Assembly: GCA_001630475.1 (NCBI GenBank)
Contig: KV419428.1
Location: forward strand, 83,565-147,564
Length of the DNA: 64,000 bases
Direction: 5' to 3'
Source: Sistotremastrum niveocremeum HHB9708
Lineage: Eukaryota > Basidiomycota > Agaricomycetes > Sistotremastrales > Sistotremastraceae
Below, piece by piece: positions 1 to 11,235 of this stretch. Numbering within the stretch: the stretch's first letter is position 1; each line of letters opens with the position of its first letter. Under the pieces are notes generated by a model. It saw only the letters and a program-made list of their open reading frames with translations, was not told the origin of the DNA and did not search any database. Made by a program: the position numbers and the translations under genes.

Positions 1-1543
1 CGGTTGCTTAGTCGAAGACAAAAAAGAAAAGTCGTGGACTCGAGTTCTGAGCTCGCCCTCTACAAACGGCAGCGTTCCCATGAGACTACTAAATCTACAT
101 CCTCCTCGGATATTCAGTGAGTCGCATAATGACAACAGGCTTGGCCGGTTACTACGCAATCTACGGATTTGGTCAGTACGCTCTCATTGTAGGATGTCAT
201 ATAATGCGGACCGCAGGGGTAAAGTCGCGCTCTCGTACACGGCTGAAGCAATCGCCGAGGTCTGAAATATATTTTGACGCTGAAGTCTCGTCAGAAATAT
301 TGGAGTGTCATGCATATATATATCACTGACGTTAAAAGACAGATTCTCTGACCATGGATCTGTCTGCCATGTTTTCGGGGACGTCAAAGGGATTGTGGTG
401 CATTCAAGTTCATGCATTTGAGAGAAATACACCGCGCTGTCTAGTATTTCTCGAGCATGTGCCGCCTTTCGGCGAAATAATTGAATTTCCAGCGGTTCAA
501 TCGGGAAGATGACTTACCACGTTTGAAAGACTTGAAGAAGTAAGATATTCCGGAAGGATACTGGCGCAAAGTATAGGATGTTTGGGATATTCGTCTTTAT
601 ATGCAGCCAGGAGACTGGTTGTAAAGCCGCCGAATGGCGCAAGATCCAGAGTTACGTTCAAGCCCTTTAATCTTTGATTAAGTTCTGTGCACTGCATGTG
701 AATGTAGACTGCACTAACCTGCAGCAAGTCACATTCTTCAGTGAAATGTCGGACAGAGTCATCCATGAGGCTTTCATCCTTGTTTTCCCATCAACGCAGA
801 TAAAAGCCACCTAGAGTAATGACGCACCAGCTCTAATCTTTGGAACTGCTCGCAGGAATATGTCCACATACTCTGTTGCTTAGCCCACTCTGGTGGCTCC
901 GGCAGCGAATGCAGGGATCGAGGCACATAATAAACTCGATTGTAGTCAGACCAATAGGCAACTTCATCTGCACCGGGATGATATGTCTGAGACTGAGGTT
1001 CTCCATTAGTGTCCATGGCATTCTCGTCTTCAAGAGCTTGTTGGTAGGGTGCCACGGGAGCTGCAGGTTGATGGTGTTCATCGACTTGGCCATCCCTGTC
1101 CGAACAGTCAGTCTCAGACCACTCGTATGGGAGAAGAATATCACCACACCATAAATCTCCCGTCCCAGCATCCGTCTCGTCGGGGAGCCCTTCTGGGTAG
1201 AGGGCATTATATCTCGACAGTGATCCAAAATTGGCTAGATAATCGCATTTGAGTCTCGAAGCAACGCAATGGCAAGTACAACACACGCTTATAATCGAAT
1301 ATCAGCACCCGAGGGCAATATGTGGGTTCCTTTAAGTCAAGTCAATGATCTGAGCAGTTTCCGAAGTAATGTTCCTCGTACGCTTGAGTTCGTGGATGAG
1401 AGGCCTTCTCGCCATGAGATGTCATGATCGACGTATGAGCCTTCGTCTTCGTCGTAAGTAAAATATGCTTCCTGAGTATTCCAGAAATGAGTGCCGAAGT
1501 AGTTAGCAGCGCGACCAGCCTGGATGTACAAGATTTCATGCAT
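1..1543 (-). CDS. DML1: DML1/Misato-like protein, 3' part beyond the left edge
   Basis: Tubulin-related protein of the Misato/DML1 family, implicated in mitochondrial DNA partitioning in yeast and mitochondrial distribution in animals. The start at 1543 opens with MHEILYIQAGRAANYFGTHF and continues WNTQEAYFTYDEDE, the hallmark N-terminus of the family. A short exon (EPTYCPRVLIFDYK) and then ANFGSLSRYNALYPEGLPDE follow after introns. Further exons give DDSVRHFTEECDLLQ joined to GLNVTLDLAPFGGFTTSLLA, which is the Misato segment, and near position 210 ASAVYESATLPLR. An acidic, low-complexity stretch (about 900-1130) separates the first block from the rest. The gene appears to run past base 1, since family members are about 500 residues long and the last exon (FSSLMGTLPFVEGELRTRV) is still open there. 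Internal splice sites below 780 are approximate. Confidence 0.85.
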
Positions 1544-1757
1544 GTCGCTCGCGTTCTCAAAGCTGAAATAGGCGCCAGTCAAATACTGATAACGTCACCC
1601 AAAATCCAAAGGGTTAAATAGTCTACACAGGGGTCGAGCAACTGTACTAGTGATACCACAATCTAGCCGCCTCTCCATCCGGTAGAATTTTAGGGGGTCG
1701 ATGAGTAGACGAACCTATCGTACGCAGCCAATGACCGACGCTTTGATATGGCGTTGG

Positions 1758-2620
1758 TCAAGGGGTAACGTCTCGTGTTATTTCGACAGCTGAAGATATC
1801 GCTGCGATAATTGCGCTGGGCTTTTCTGACCTGACCGTCACTCTTTCCACGTCAGATAGCAAGTCTCGAGATCCTAGAACGAGTTGCACGAGAGAAGCTG
1901 CGAATGCTTCCAGCGTGAGATAAGAGGTGGCATCGATATGCTATACTGAATCAGTATGATAGAAAAGACCAGTCTATGCAAATAGCGTACTTTCACCAGT
2001 TGATCAATCAATTTTGGCAGGCCGGTCTGGAAATTCCGAGGTTCGGAGAGCTCAAAGGAGAGAGAAGTTAGAACTCTTTGCTTGAAGATGCGTTCTTGCT
2101 CGTTGACTCCAATGATGACAGACGATTGTATACCACGAATATGAATTTGGTCTGCAGGGATAGCACCTCGAAGCTTCTTCAATAGAGATGGTAATATTTC
2201 GGAAGGGCCGCCCCGTATACGAAAGATCTCGACTTTCGCTGATTCCGCAAGCAGTAGGCTCTTTGGAGCTTCTGCTTCGATGCGCACTCCAAGAGCAAGG
2301 GGACGCTGCAGCACGAGGTCGGCGCATGCCACAGCCAAAGAAAATAATCCGTCGAACTCTTCAGCGCTCGTTATTGCAAGGACTGATTTGGACATCTTGC
2401 TGTAGTCAATCGATTGTTCGACATTGTCCGAGACTGCAGCCGCCTCCGCGTCGGTGTAGATATGCAGGGAGAGAATGACAGGCTGTGGTCGCCGGCGATT
2501 CCAGCAGTCAGGGCCTATTCCAAGAGTCGCTTATAAGAATCATCTACTTCTTCGTGATTCTGATAGACAGAGACCTATAACGGCAGATGTGTTCAGACCA
2601 TTGAGGATCACCAAGTCCAT
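1758..2620 (-). CDS. Tandem dihydroneopterin aldolase (FolB) domain protein, not fused to HPPK/DHPS
   Basis: Dihydroneopterin aldolase acts in folate synthesis, splitting dihydroneopterin to hydroxymethyl-dihydropterin. Three exons fit: 2575-2620, 1991-2514 and 1758-1940, with introns of 60 and 50 bp and a predicted length of 250 residues. Domain 1 runs from MDLVILNGLNTSAVIGPDCW to about EIFRIRGG. Domain 2 starts at DQIHIRGIQSSVIIGVNEQE and ends with VERVTVRSEKPSAIIAAISS then AVEITRDVTP and stop. Domain 2 keeps the family Glu (GVNEQER) and the catalytic Lys in EKPSAI. Domain 1 has CWNRR where the Glu belongs and APKSLL where a KP is usual, so it looks non-catalytic. Fungal FOL1 normally fuses such domains to HPPK and DHPS; here the ORF stops and DML1 follows, so those activities must be elsewhere. 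It shares a 192-bp upstream region with the divergent GH3 gene. Confidence 0.85.
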
Positions 2621-2812
2621 CGATGAGGCTTGTTGGGTTTGTTTCGAGCTGTTGTCGAGCTCAGAATTTTTCGGGTTTTGCGGACGGTGCCGCTTGCCGA
2701 TTTGCCGAGATCGTGATCCCAGATCAGATCAGATCGATCAGACGGAGTCGGGTGTCCACCTTCACCTTCGAAAACAAACAAACAGACTTCATCCTCTTCC
2801 ACGACCACAACG
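2621..2812. promoter_or_regulatory. Shared promoter region between the FolB and GH3 genes
   Basis: 192 bp lie between two divergent start codons. The stretch holds a GATC-rich direct repeat (agatcagatcagatcgatca, about 2720-2740) and no clear TATA box. That it serves both genes is inferred from the arrangement. Confidence 0.45.
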
Positions 2813-4855
2813 ATGGAGTTGACAGAACCCCAAAGAAAAGAAATAGGACAGGTAAGTAAATTTCTGATTACGGGGGTCTACCGGTGACTGAAGTTGAATA
2901 AACTCAAAGCACTTCGTTTTAGGATTTCATGGCACCGAGATCAGCGAAGAAGCCTTAAGCTTGATTCGCACCTATTATGTTGGGTGAGTGATTGAGCAAA
3001 AGCTACACAACATTAGTATTTTAATTTCAATCCCAGTAATATCATCATAATGAGGAGAAACGTATCGAGTACTGGTTCTTTCTTCCTTGCCTTGAGCCTG
3101 AATTGACTGCGCCATACAGGCATTGATCAGCTTCAGAAGCTTATTCTCCAGCTACAGTCTGCGGCCAAAGCATCTGGACACGATCAACCTCTAATGATTG
3201 GCATCGATCAAGAGAATGGTCTGATTCATCTATCTCAACGTCGAAAAACACCTTGATCGATTTGAAGGGCTTGTCTCTGCGTTTAGTTCAACACATACCA
3301 AGACCGCAGGAACTCAATTGTAGGTCTAGCGATTATTTTGGACTATATTTTCGTTTTGATGCAAAATTTAGTCCGGGTGCCATGGCTCTGGCGGCGACTG
3401 GTTCCTTAGAGACGGCACAGAGCATAACCCGAGCCACTGCCCAAGAATTGGCGATGTGCGGCATCAACTGGGCTTACAGTCCTGTAGCAGATGTGAACAG
3501 TAACCCGCTGAATCCTGTCATAGGTACTTTGTTATGATCAATCCCTCTGATCTTACTTATACAAAGGACAGGTGTTCGATCATTTGGCGATGGTATATAT
3601 TATCCCATGGATGCCATTTGGAAGATATTCAATATTTGATCCAGACCCGATCAAAGTCGGACACTTCGCAAGAGCTGTCTCAGATGCTCTTACTGAAAGC
3701 GGCGTTGCACCCTGTGCTAAGCACTTTCCAGGACACGGTGACACATCCGTGGACTCCCACCATGGCCTTCCCGTCATTGATAAGACGTTGGTAGAGCTCG
3801 AAGCAAACGAATTGGTTCCCTTCAGGACGCTCGTAGACGGAAAAGAGCCAGTCGCCAGCGTTATGACCGCCCACATCGCAATGCCGAAAGCTTTTGGCAA
3901 TGATATTCCGGCATCTATGTCTTCTTCTTCTAATATTCGACTTCTTAGAGAGAAGCTATGCTATGCCGGCATAATCGTCACTGACTGTTTGGAGATGGGC
4001 GCGATTGTCGACAATTATGGCACTCCAAAAGGAGCACTCGAGAGCCTCATAGCCGGGACGGACATCGCTATGATCTGCCATACCTATTCCAGACAGGTGG
4101 ACTCGATCACAGCGACCTACGAGGCTGTCCTCGATGGAAGATTGGATTTCGCTCAACTCGAGATCAGCGGTCGAAGGATTCGCCAGTTCAAGCGTCGATT
4201 TGCGAGAAATTGGGAGGCCGTATTGTCAAAGAAGGAGCTTCCTTCGCAGGCTTTACTCGAAAAGCACGCTCGCCTTAGCAAGGACGCATACCTTCGAGCG
4301 ATTACTCTGCTCAGCGATCCGAAAAAGACACTCCCACTTCCTATAAATTCATCCATTCTCCTTTTGACGCCAACAATACAGAGCCTTAATCCCGCGGTAG
4401 ACGATCAAGGCGTCCTCAAGACCAAAGACGGCGTACTACGCAACACAGCCGGTCCATCCTACTTAGCAATGGCTTCGGTTGCCAGTGCATATTGCCAATT
4501 GAACCATGTTGTTTATTCGAAGGATATCATAATCAATGAAGAATCGATCCGAGATGTCTCTGCCGTCATCTTCGTCACCAGAAATGCCAACCAAAGTGAC
4601 TGGCAAATCAAAGTCTTGCAAAAGCTCATAGAGACCCTCCCACATGATACCAAAGTCGTGGTCTTGGCAAGCTGCGGGCCATATGACTTACAAGCGTCCA
4701 ACGTTATCAGGCAAAAGGTCGCCTATCTAGCCTCTTACGAATTCACCAAACCGGCATTGGAAGCGGCTGTAGGTGTGATTTTCGGAGATCATAGAGCTCA
4801 AGGAACTTTGCCAGTGCAATTGTCGGACGATAATGTGCGGAGTGCTTCTAGCTGA
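2813..4855 (+). CDS. Glycoside hydrolase family 3, beta-N-acetylhexosaminidase (NagZ) type
   Basis: GH3 enzyme of the NagZ branch, expected to release terminal N-acetylglucosamine. The start at 2813 (MELTEPQRKEIGQ) splices at 2851/2923 to GFHGTEISEEAL, then to NIIIMRRNVSS. The next exons give MIGIDQENGLVSAF, GTQFPGAMALAATGS and INWAYSPVADVNSNPLNPVI. A 21-nt exon at 3572-3592 encodes VRSFGD. The long last exon has KHFPGHGDTSVDSHHGLPVI, the NagZ catalytic loop with its Asp-His pair, and VTDCLEMGAI, which carries the likely Asp nucleophile. The C-terminal half resembles the GH3 alpha/beta sandwich (FGDHRAQGTLPVQL). No signal peptide is visible, so a cytosolic enzyme is likely. At least six introns. 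It converges with EMC1, stop codons 98 bp apart. Confidence 0.9.
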
Positions 4856-4953
4856 AGCAATAGCTATATAAGCATGATATACAATAGTTTAGTACACTGC
4901 TGACAGGCGAATCTACAATATGAAAATCGAAGCGCCCGTACGCACCGGTGGTC

Positions 4954-7900
4954 TCACTGGTACCACTGCTCTCGTAACTTTTTCCGGCGAACCATTGGCT
5001 TCACGACAAGAATACCGACAGTCAGGCCTGCGGTGATGAGGACGAGCTGTGCCTTGTTGAAGCTCTCGCTCAGGAGGTCGAATGTTCCACTTGGGCTGAC
5101 CCGTGTTAAGAAGAGGTCGAGACCATATGTGAAGACTAATGATGTTGACTCGAGGAGGGTAGGCGAAGTAACGATATCTCGGACTCCGGCAACCTACATA
5201 GGTGCGATCAGAATGAGAAAACAACCAGATGAACTTGACATACCTGATATTTGTGGGAGATAACTCGGCGCGAATCGTCGGGAAGAAGAGGTTCATATTG
5301 AGTAAGCCATTCTTCTTGTTCAGCTGCAGTGGGTTTGCCCTTTGGCCGACGGGGATTAAGAGCCGGTTTGGGGAATAATTGAACTTGATGATTGGCGCTG
5401 GCAACTATAGAAAGAAAATAAGAGACGTGGGTACGGGACAGAATACATATCAGCTCACCGATCAAGTCTTTGGTGGTCATTCCATACTTCGTTTGAGATA
5501 TAGACATGGCGGTGATGGCGCGAGGGAAAACGAAACTCTGTTCATAAACGGATATGGGATATTCGTCCAGGGCGAAACTCGATGTTTCAGAGCTACAAAG
5601 CCACCAGTCAGTTCAGGTATTTGATAGGGAGCAAGAAGAAAATCGCCCACCTTCGCGTCTTGTCGTCTGGCTTCTCTCCTTCGTATAGCTGAACACTAAC
5701 CATTCTCCATCCCTTCGATTCATCAGGTGATCCAACTTCATCATTCCAATAATGATACACCAGCCAATTCTCGGTCAACGCGGCTTTGATCTCGCAATCA
5801 TTATCGGCAGAGTACGGCACGTTGGCTCGATAGACGATCTTGCCGCTGACGCCATCCACCAACTGAATAGTGCAACGAGCTCCGGACGTGTTAATTTTAG
5901 GTTGATTAGGCGATGATATCACGCCGATCAGGTGTCGGTTAAGATATTTGTAAAGGGTCCTTCTGTCTCCGAGAACTTGCCCGATTGACGCGATTGGCTG
6001 GTCTTGAGGAGCTTTGAAGATTGATCGTACATGGTGACCTGGGGGGATAGAAGCCGTCCATGTTGGTGTAAGTTCGGCCCATGAACGGTGTTGTGTTAAG
6101 GAGTGACCGACGAGTCGTTTTTCCGAGGATTTGCCCGTTACCAGAGGGATGTGAATCTTAGGCGCCAAAGCTGCCAGGACCTCTTTTGTTGCAGTGTTGT
6201 TCGGATAAGCATGAAGCTGAGCATTCGGTGAGCTAAGACGAAAGAGAATGACGAAGATTTACTCACTTTATCCTTATCGTCAACCATGAATATCGTCTTC
6301 TGTTCACCGTAGTAGTGCAAATAGGCGTGTTGAGTGCCTTCTGAAAAGGCTTTGTTGCCTTTGAGCATGCCATCGTGAAGCTCTCCTTGGAGAGGTAAAC
6401 CAGTGAACGCATTGAATCGGTATACAAGCGTCGTCGTTCCTTGTGCGGTTTTGAGCTCCGCGACCAAAGCAGCGTGAGGATCGCCACCATTAGCTTCTGC
6501 CACCGTTCGAGTAATGAACAGTTTCACAGGTCGGAGGTAAGCTCGCTGAGTCCCTCCTAGCGATAGAACCCTGGAATAGATGATGGCTCCGTTTGACGAA
6601 TCTAATGCAATGACTTTGCCGGTCGCTGTTGCGACTAAGATCACTTGTCTGAAGCCGAACGTATCGCGGTGCAATGTGTCGGTCCTCTTTGAGTCTAGAG
6701 CGCTCACGGGCTTTTCGTATTGACCGGTTACAAATCGTCGCACAAAGTCGAGAGCATAAGAAGGGAAGTTCTGTAAGACATTGTCAGGTCGAGTCGAGTT
6801 TGTGAGAGGAGTGCAAGCCTTACCTGGGCGTCGCTAACTTGGCGGAAAAGCCTGTGAAGGAAATTTTCCAACGTTATATCTGCTCCTGATCGAGCCTGAG
6901 GGAGCTCAATAAACTGGACCGCGCCTTCGACGATCTCGGATAATGATTCCTCTCTGGTCCACTACATAGATCAGGCACCTATACACATGATCAGAAAATG
7001 AAATACCTGGAGCTTGTCCTTATCCCAAAGCTGATTTGCACCCAGCGACGTTGACACCAAGAAACGTGGCCTCACGACGAGAGGGTTGGGGCTTGCTACG
7101 TCGATGGCTACCTGCGAAAGGGTTAAAAAGTGCCCCAGAGATATAACCGAATTTTTACATGTTGGATTATGCCGTGCTCCGAAGAGTCCAAGGCGAATGT
7201 GAACCCTGTGATTTGGCCCTTGCCGTCCTCTCCAGAAGAGTAGACGTTCATGGAAGCCATGCCAATGGCGAAGCTCCAGTATGTTCTAGACACATAGACG
7301 TTCCCCTCTTTGTCCAATCCTCCAGTGAAAATTGAAGGCGAAGCGGAACGATCATGAGCGGAACCGCTGAACTCCCAACGATGTTCGACGGTGCCGTCGG
7401 GTTTCAGTGCAAGAACATGGGCGGTGCCATCTTCTTCCTGTGCCACGAAGACGCCTTGGTAATGTCTTCCTATGTTATGAGTTCCGGCATATGCACCGCG
7501 AACGATGTTGGCTTTGACATTCAACAGCTCAGGTTCGAGCACAAGTGTGTTGATTTGCGAGTTCTCCACCCATGCAAGTGCATGCGTTGATCCCGAGGAC
7601 AGCAAGAAATGAGTGAATGGTCCCTTGACTGATGACGGAATGGGAAGACTCTCGATGACTTTGCCGGTTTCAGAGGAAATGGAGGTGACATGGAGGCCAT
7701 ATGATGCAGTTCCCGGAGCTATGCCAATGGCATACACCGTGGTGGCCGTGGCAATGATGTTGGTGTACAGTATAGATGACCTATCATATGATGAGTTTGT
7801 CGTTCGATCTGTATCACGGTACACACCCTTGAGTTGGTGAAGTCCAAGTCCACACGATATCACCCTTCGCGTCAATTTTGGTAATAGTATAGCCATTCGT

Positions 7901-8471
7901 CAGGACATATAAGGTCGAGCTTTCCGGATCGAAAGTGGCTTCTGACCCTAGCCAAGCTGGTTCTTCGAGCTTGCCAAGTTCCGGAGGGTGAAGCGTTCGC
8001 TGGTAAATGAGTTCGCCCTTGAGAGCCGTCAGAAGGCGCACGTTAGAGCCACCGGGACCTGACACTGCGGCCACAAGGTCTTTCTTTGGATGAACCTGGA
8101 ACGAAAGCAGAACGTCATCGCGGGGAAGGAGGTGCCGCCACGCTGGGAGGTTTCCGACGTTAGCAGACGAGAAGATAATGTCGAAATGACCGCTGTAACT
8201 CACCTAATTCGCCGTTCACGGGATCTATTGCACCCAGGACATTCTTCTTGCTCCCTCTAATGATCACGCTCGAAGTGTTCGCCTCAGTTCGAACTCGGTG
8301 GAAAGTAGGCCACGTGAAAGGCGCGTTCAGGTCAGGCAGCCCAAGTAGAGGTTTGTGCCAATCGATGACACCGACATTGGATTCCTGGATGGCATAAACT
8401 GGTCCAATGTTGAATATCTGAGTGGCCACAAAAAGGACAGACTGCCACTTTCTGGCCCACAATATTCTCAT
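4954..8471 (-). CDS. EMC1: ER membrane protein complex subunit 1 (EMC1)
   Basis: Largest subunit of the ER membrane complex, which inserts tail-anchored and multi-pass proteins. It starts at 8471 with a signal peptide (MRILWARKWQSVLFVATQIF, cut near VYA) followed by ESNVGVIDWHKPLLGLPDLN, typical of EMC1. The middle is a lumenal PQQ-like beta-propeller (for example KKNVLGAIDPVNGELGE and VIALDSSNGAIIYSRVLSLG). The C-terminal DUF1620 region ends with VFTYGLDLFLTRVSPSGTFD, then a single membrane helix (AQLVLITAGLTVGILVVK) and a short basic tail RRKKLREQWYQ before the stop at 4954-4956. Several short introns interrupt it, including around 5240, 6250, 6850 and 8190. Identification rests on overall order and the very conserved C-terminus. 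Confidence 0.92.
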
Positions 8472-9223
8472 CGCTGGCGAGCTCGGCGATAAGTAGTTCT
8501 TAGATGCGACTTGCAGCAGAAGGAGGCCGGACTTATCTTCCGAATCCCCACATCTCTAACTGCTACTTCCATACTGGGTTGAGTGTCTCCTGATCTGAAC
8601 GCGTCGCAAAGCTATTCTTGTCCTTTGTCCGGAAAGCAGCAAGATCACAAGGCCTGACGTTGCTCTCGGTGCCGTTCAAGCACGCATTATTCGAAATGTG
8701 CTCAAAATGGAATCATTCAAGATGTCTAATGATCACCTCTAAAAATACTACACCGACGTTCAGCCATACGCAGAGATGCTAAGGTCTCCACTTGCAATGA
8801 CCAGCTTTTGCCCATGTTTCCTCGTTTATCAACAATTCTCAACAAGATCTCCCCGCCGGCGATACGCTGAATATGTTGTTCCGCCAGCCATGATCCTGCT
8901 TCTCTTCTCTTCTGGATCTGTAACCTTGACCGACACCCGATGTTGTTTAGCTTGGGGCACATGGACAACGACTCATGCCAGTCTCTGCTATAATTAGAGG
9001 GCCAACCCACCATAGGACCGACATCGAACCGCCCAGCCAACGTCCTCAACAACGGTGTCGAATCGTCCATCCGTGGTCTCTCCATCTCATTTACAATCTC
9101 TTTTTATCTTCTGTCAATTCCCTCAATTTTCCGTCACTGGATCAGCACTCGATATAAAAGGAGACCCTTTGCTCCCAAGAAAACTTGAGATACTCGTCCA
9201 CAACAAGTCTCACAATCCCAAAA
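8472..9223 (+). promoter_or_regulatory. Upstream region of the cellobiohydrolase gene with TATA box
   Basis: 750 bp between the divergent EMC1 and Cel6A starts. A good TATA box (tataaaa, 9153-9159) lies 65 bp before the Cel6A ATG and is followed by CT-rich sequence. I looked for SYGGRG-type CreA/Cre1 repressor sites and saw no convincing cluster. No gene is visible in the interval. Confidence 0.55.
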
Positions 9224-10906
9224 ATGAAGCACACCATCTCTCTTGCTGCGCTTGTCGCACTCGTACCGGCTTACGTAGCTGCTCAAGCTGCTGAATATGC
9301 TCAATGTAACTTTCCTTCCCAGCGCCACCTTTTTGACAAAGCTAACATGCAAATGTAGGCGGTGGCATCAACTACAGCGGACCAACGACCTGTGTCTCTC
9401 CTTACGTTTGCACGTACTCAAACCCGTACTACTCCCAGGTAGGTATTTGTTATGTTCAACAACTCTTTACTCACGAGAAACCCAGTGTCTCCCCGGAACA
9501 AGCTCTTCATCTTCGAGCCACTCGACCACCACATCATCCTCATCGAGTCACTCCACTACCACTTCAAGCTCTACCAGCAAGTCCTCGGGTACTTCAACCT
9601 CGACATCTTCAAGCGCGTCATCCACTTTTACTCCTCCGGCTGGGAATCCTTTCTTGGGCAAGAATGCTCTTCCCAATCCATTCTACACCGCTGAGGTAAG
9701 CACAACAAAGATGTTGAAAACTAATGCTGAAATAGTCAATGACAGATCCAAGCGGCCATCCCTCTCATCAGTGATGCCAACACGGCCAAGGCTGCTGCCG
9801 TCGTTGAAACCATCCCGACTTTCTTCTGGATCGACCAGGTCGCCAAAGTCCCCGTACGTATATGCGCCCTTCTGATCGAACACCGTCTGACAAACGTCAT
9901 TCTCAGACTCTTGATACCACCCTTGCCGCCGCTGCCGCTGCTGGTTCCAATAACTTGGTCGAGATCGTCATTTACGATCTTCCCAACCGTGATTGCCACG
10001 CCAAGGCATCGAACGGAGAGTTCCAGATCTCCGACAACGGTGTAGCCAACTACGAGAACTACATCGACCAAATCGTCGCCGTCATCAAGAGTACGTGCGA
10101 CCTATACTTACGCGCGTCACATACTTACCATAATTTCAGAGTACCCCACCGTCACTATCGTCGCAGTCATTGAGCCCGACTCGTTGGCCAACTTGGTTAC
10201 CAACTTGAGCGACCCTAACTGCTCTGCTGCCGAGACCGCTTATAAGCAGTGCATCACCTACGCTATCCAGCAACTTAGCACTGTTGGCGTCATTCAGTAT
10301 CTCGATGCTGGTCACGCCGGATGGCTCGGCTGGCCCGCCAACTTGCAGCCCGCTGCCACTCTCTTCGGTCAGATCCTCCAGTCGGCTGGTACTCCCAACA
10401 CCGTCCGTGGTCTTGCCACCAGTGAGTCCCACCTAATAGCACAAGCAACACTATCTGACCATTAATGTTCAGACGTTGCCAACTACAACTCTTACCAAAC
10501 CAACAGCCCCGATCCCTGCACCCAGGGTGACCCCAACTACGACGAGCTCCTCTACATCACCGCTCTCGCTCCCCTCCTCCAATCGGCTAACTTCCCTGCT
10601 CACTTCATCGTCGACCAAGGACGTTCAGGTCAGCAGAACCTGCGTCAACAATGGGGTGACTGGTGCAACATCAAGGGTGCCGGTTTCGGTATCCGCCCGA
10701 CCACCAACACCAACTCCTCATTCGTTGACTCGATCGTCTGGGTTAAGCCCGGAGGTGAATGTGACGGCACGTCAAACAGCTCTGCTCCCCGTTACGATTC
10801 TACCTGCTCCCTTCCGGATGCTGATCAGCCATCTCCTCAAGCTGGTTCTTGGTTCCAGGAGTACTTCCAGACCTTGGTCCAGAAAGCTAACCCACCTTTG
10901 ATCTAA
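9224..10906 (+). CDS. cel6A: Secreted cellobiohydrolase II, CBM1-linker-GH6
   Basis: Releases cellobiose from the non-reducing ends of cellulose. Signal peptide MKHTISLAALVALVPAYVAA, then a CBM1 cellulose-binding module split by introns: QCGGINYSGPTTCVSPYVC and NPYYSQCLPG, with the aromatic Tyr residues of the binding face in place. A Ser/Thr linker (SSSSHSTTTSSS repeats) leads to the GH6 domain starting NPFLGKNALPNPFYTAE. The catalytic-acid region IYDLPNRDCHAKASNGEF and the second Asp region VIEPDSLANLVTNLSD are intact, as are LDAGHAGWLGWPANLQPAAT and WGDWCNIKGAGFG. The C-terminus is FQEYFQTLVQKANPPLI, with stop at 10904. At least six short introns. The enzyme looks complete and points to plant cell-wall degradation. 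Confidence 0.96.
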
Positions 10907-11235
10907 ATCTGTCTTATATATGTTGTCGGCTTCGCGGTCTGAATTTCTTGTGCATATTTTCTTATGATGTAGTTATACCGCTTTGTCTTTCGTCATATAC
11001 TATACAAAGACAGTGGGGCAGAATTAAGCTGGTTTGAATCCTATGAACGTCTATGATCATGACTCCATCATTGGGTTGATGAAGAAAAGAAATAACTAGT
11101 AGCAATATACGAGTACAACGCGAAACAGACACAGAGCTGTAAAGAGAGAAAGAGCAAGGTTAATTAAGTAAGTAAAGCAAACAAAAGATAATAAAAAGCA
11201 GATAGTGAAAGCAACTCTGAATGAAATCCAACACG
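10907..11235. other. Intergenic, convergent 3' ends
   Basis: About 330 bp between the stops of Cel6A and SET2. A/T-rich, with ataataaaaag near 11187, consistent with the 3' UTRs and polyadenylation signals of both genes. No ORF of note. Confidence 0.5.
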
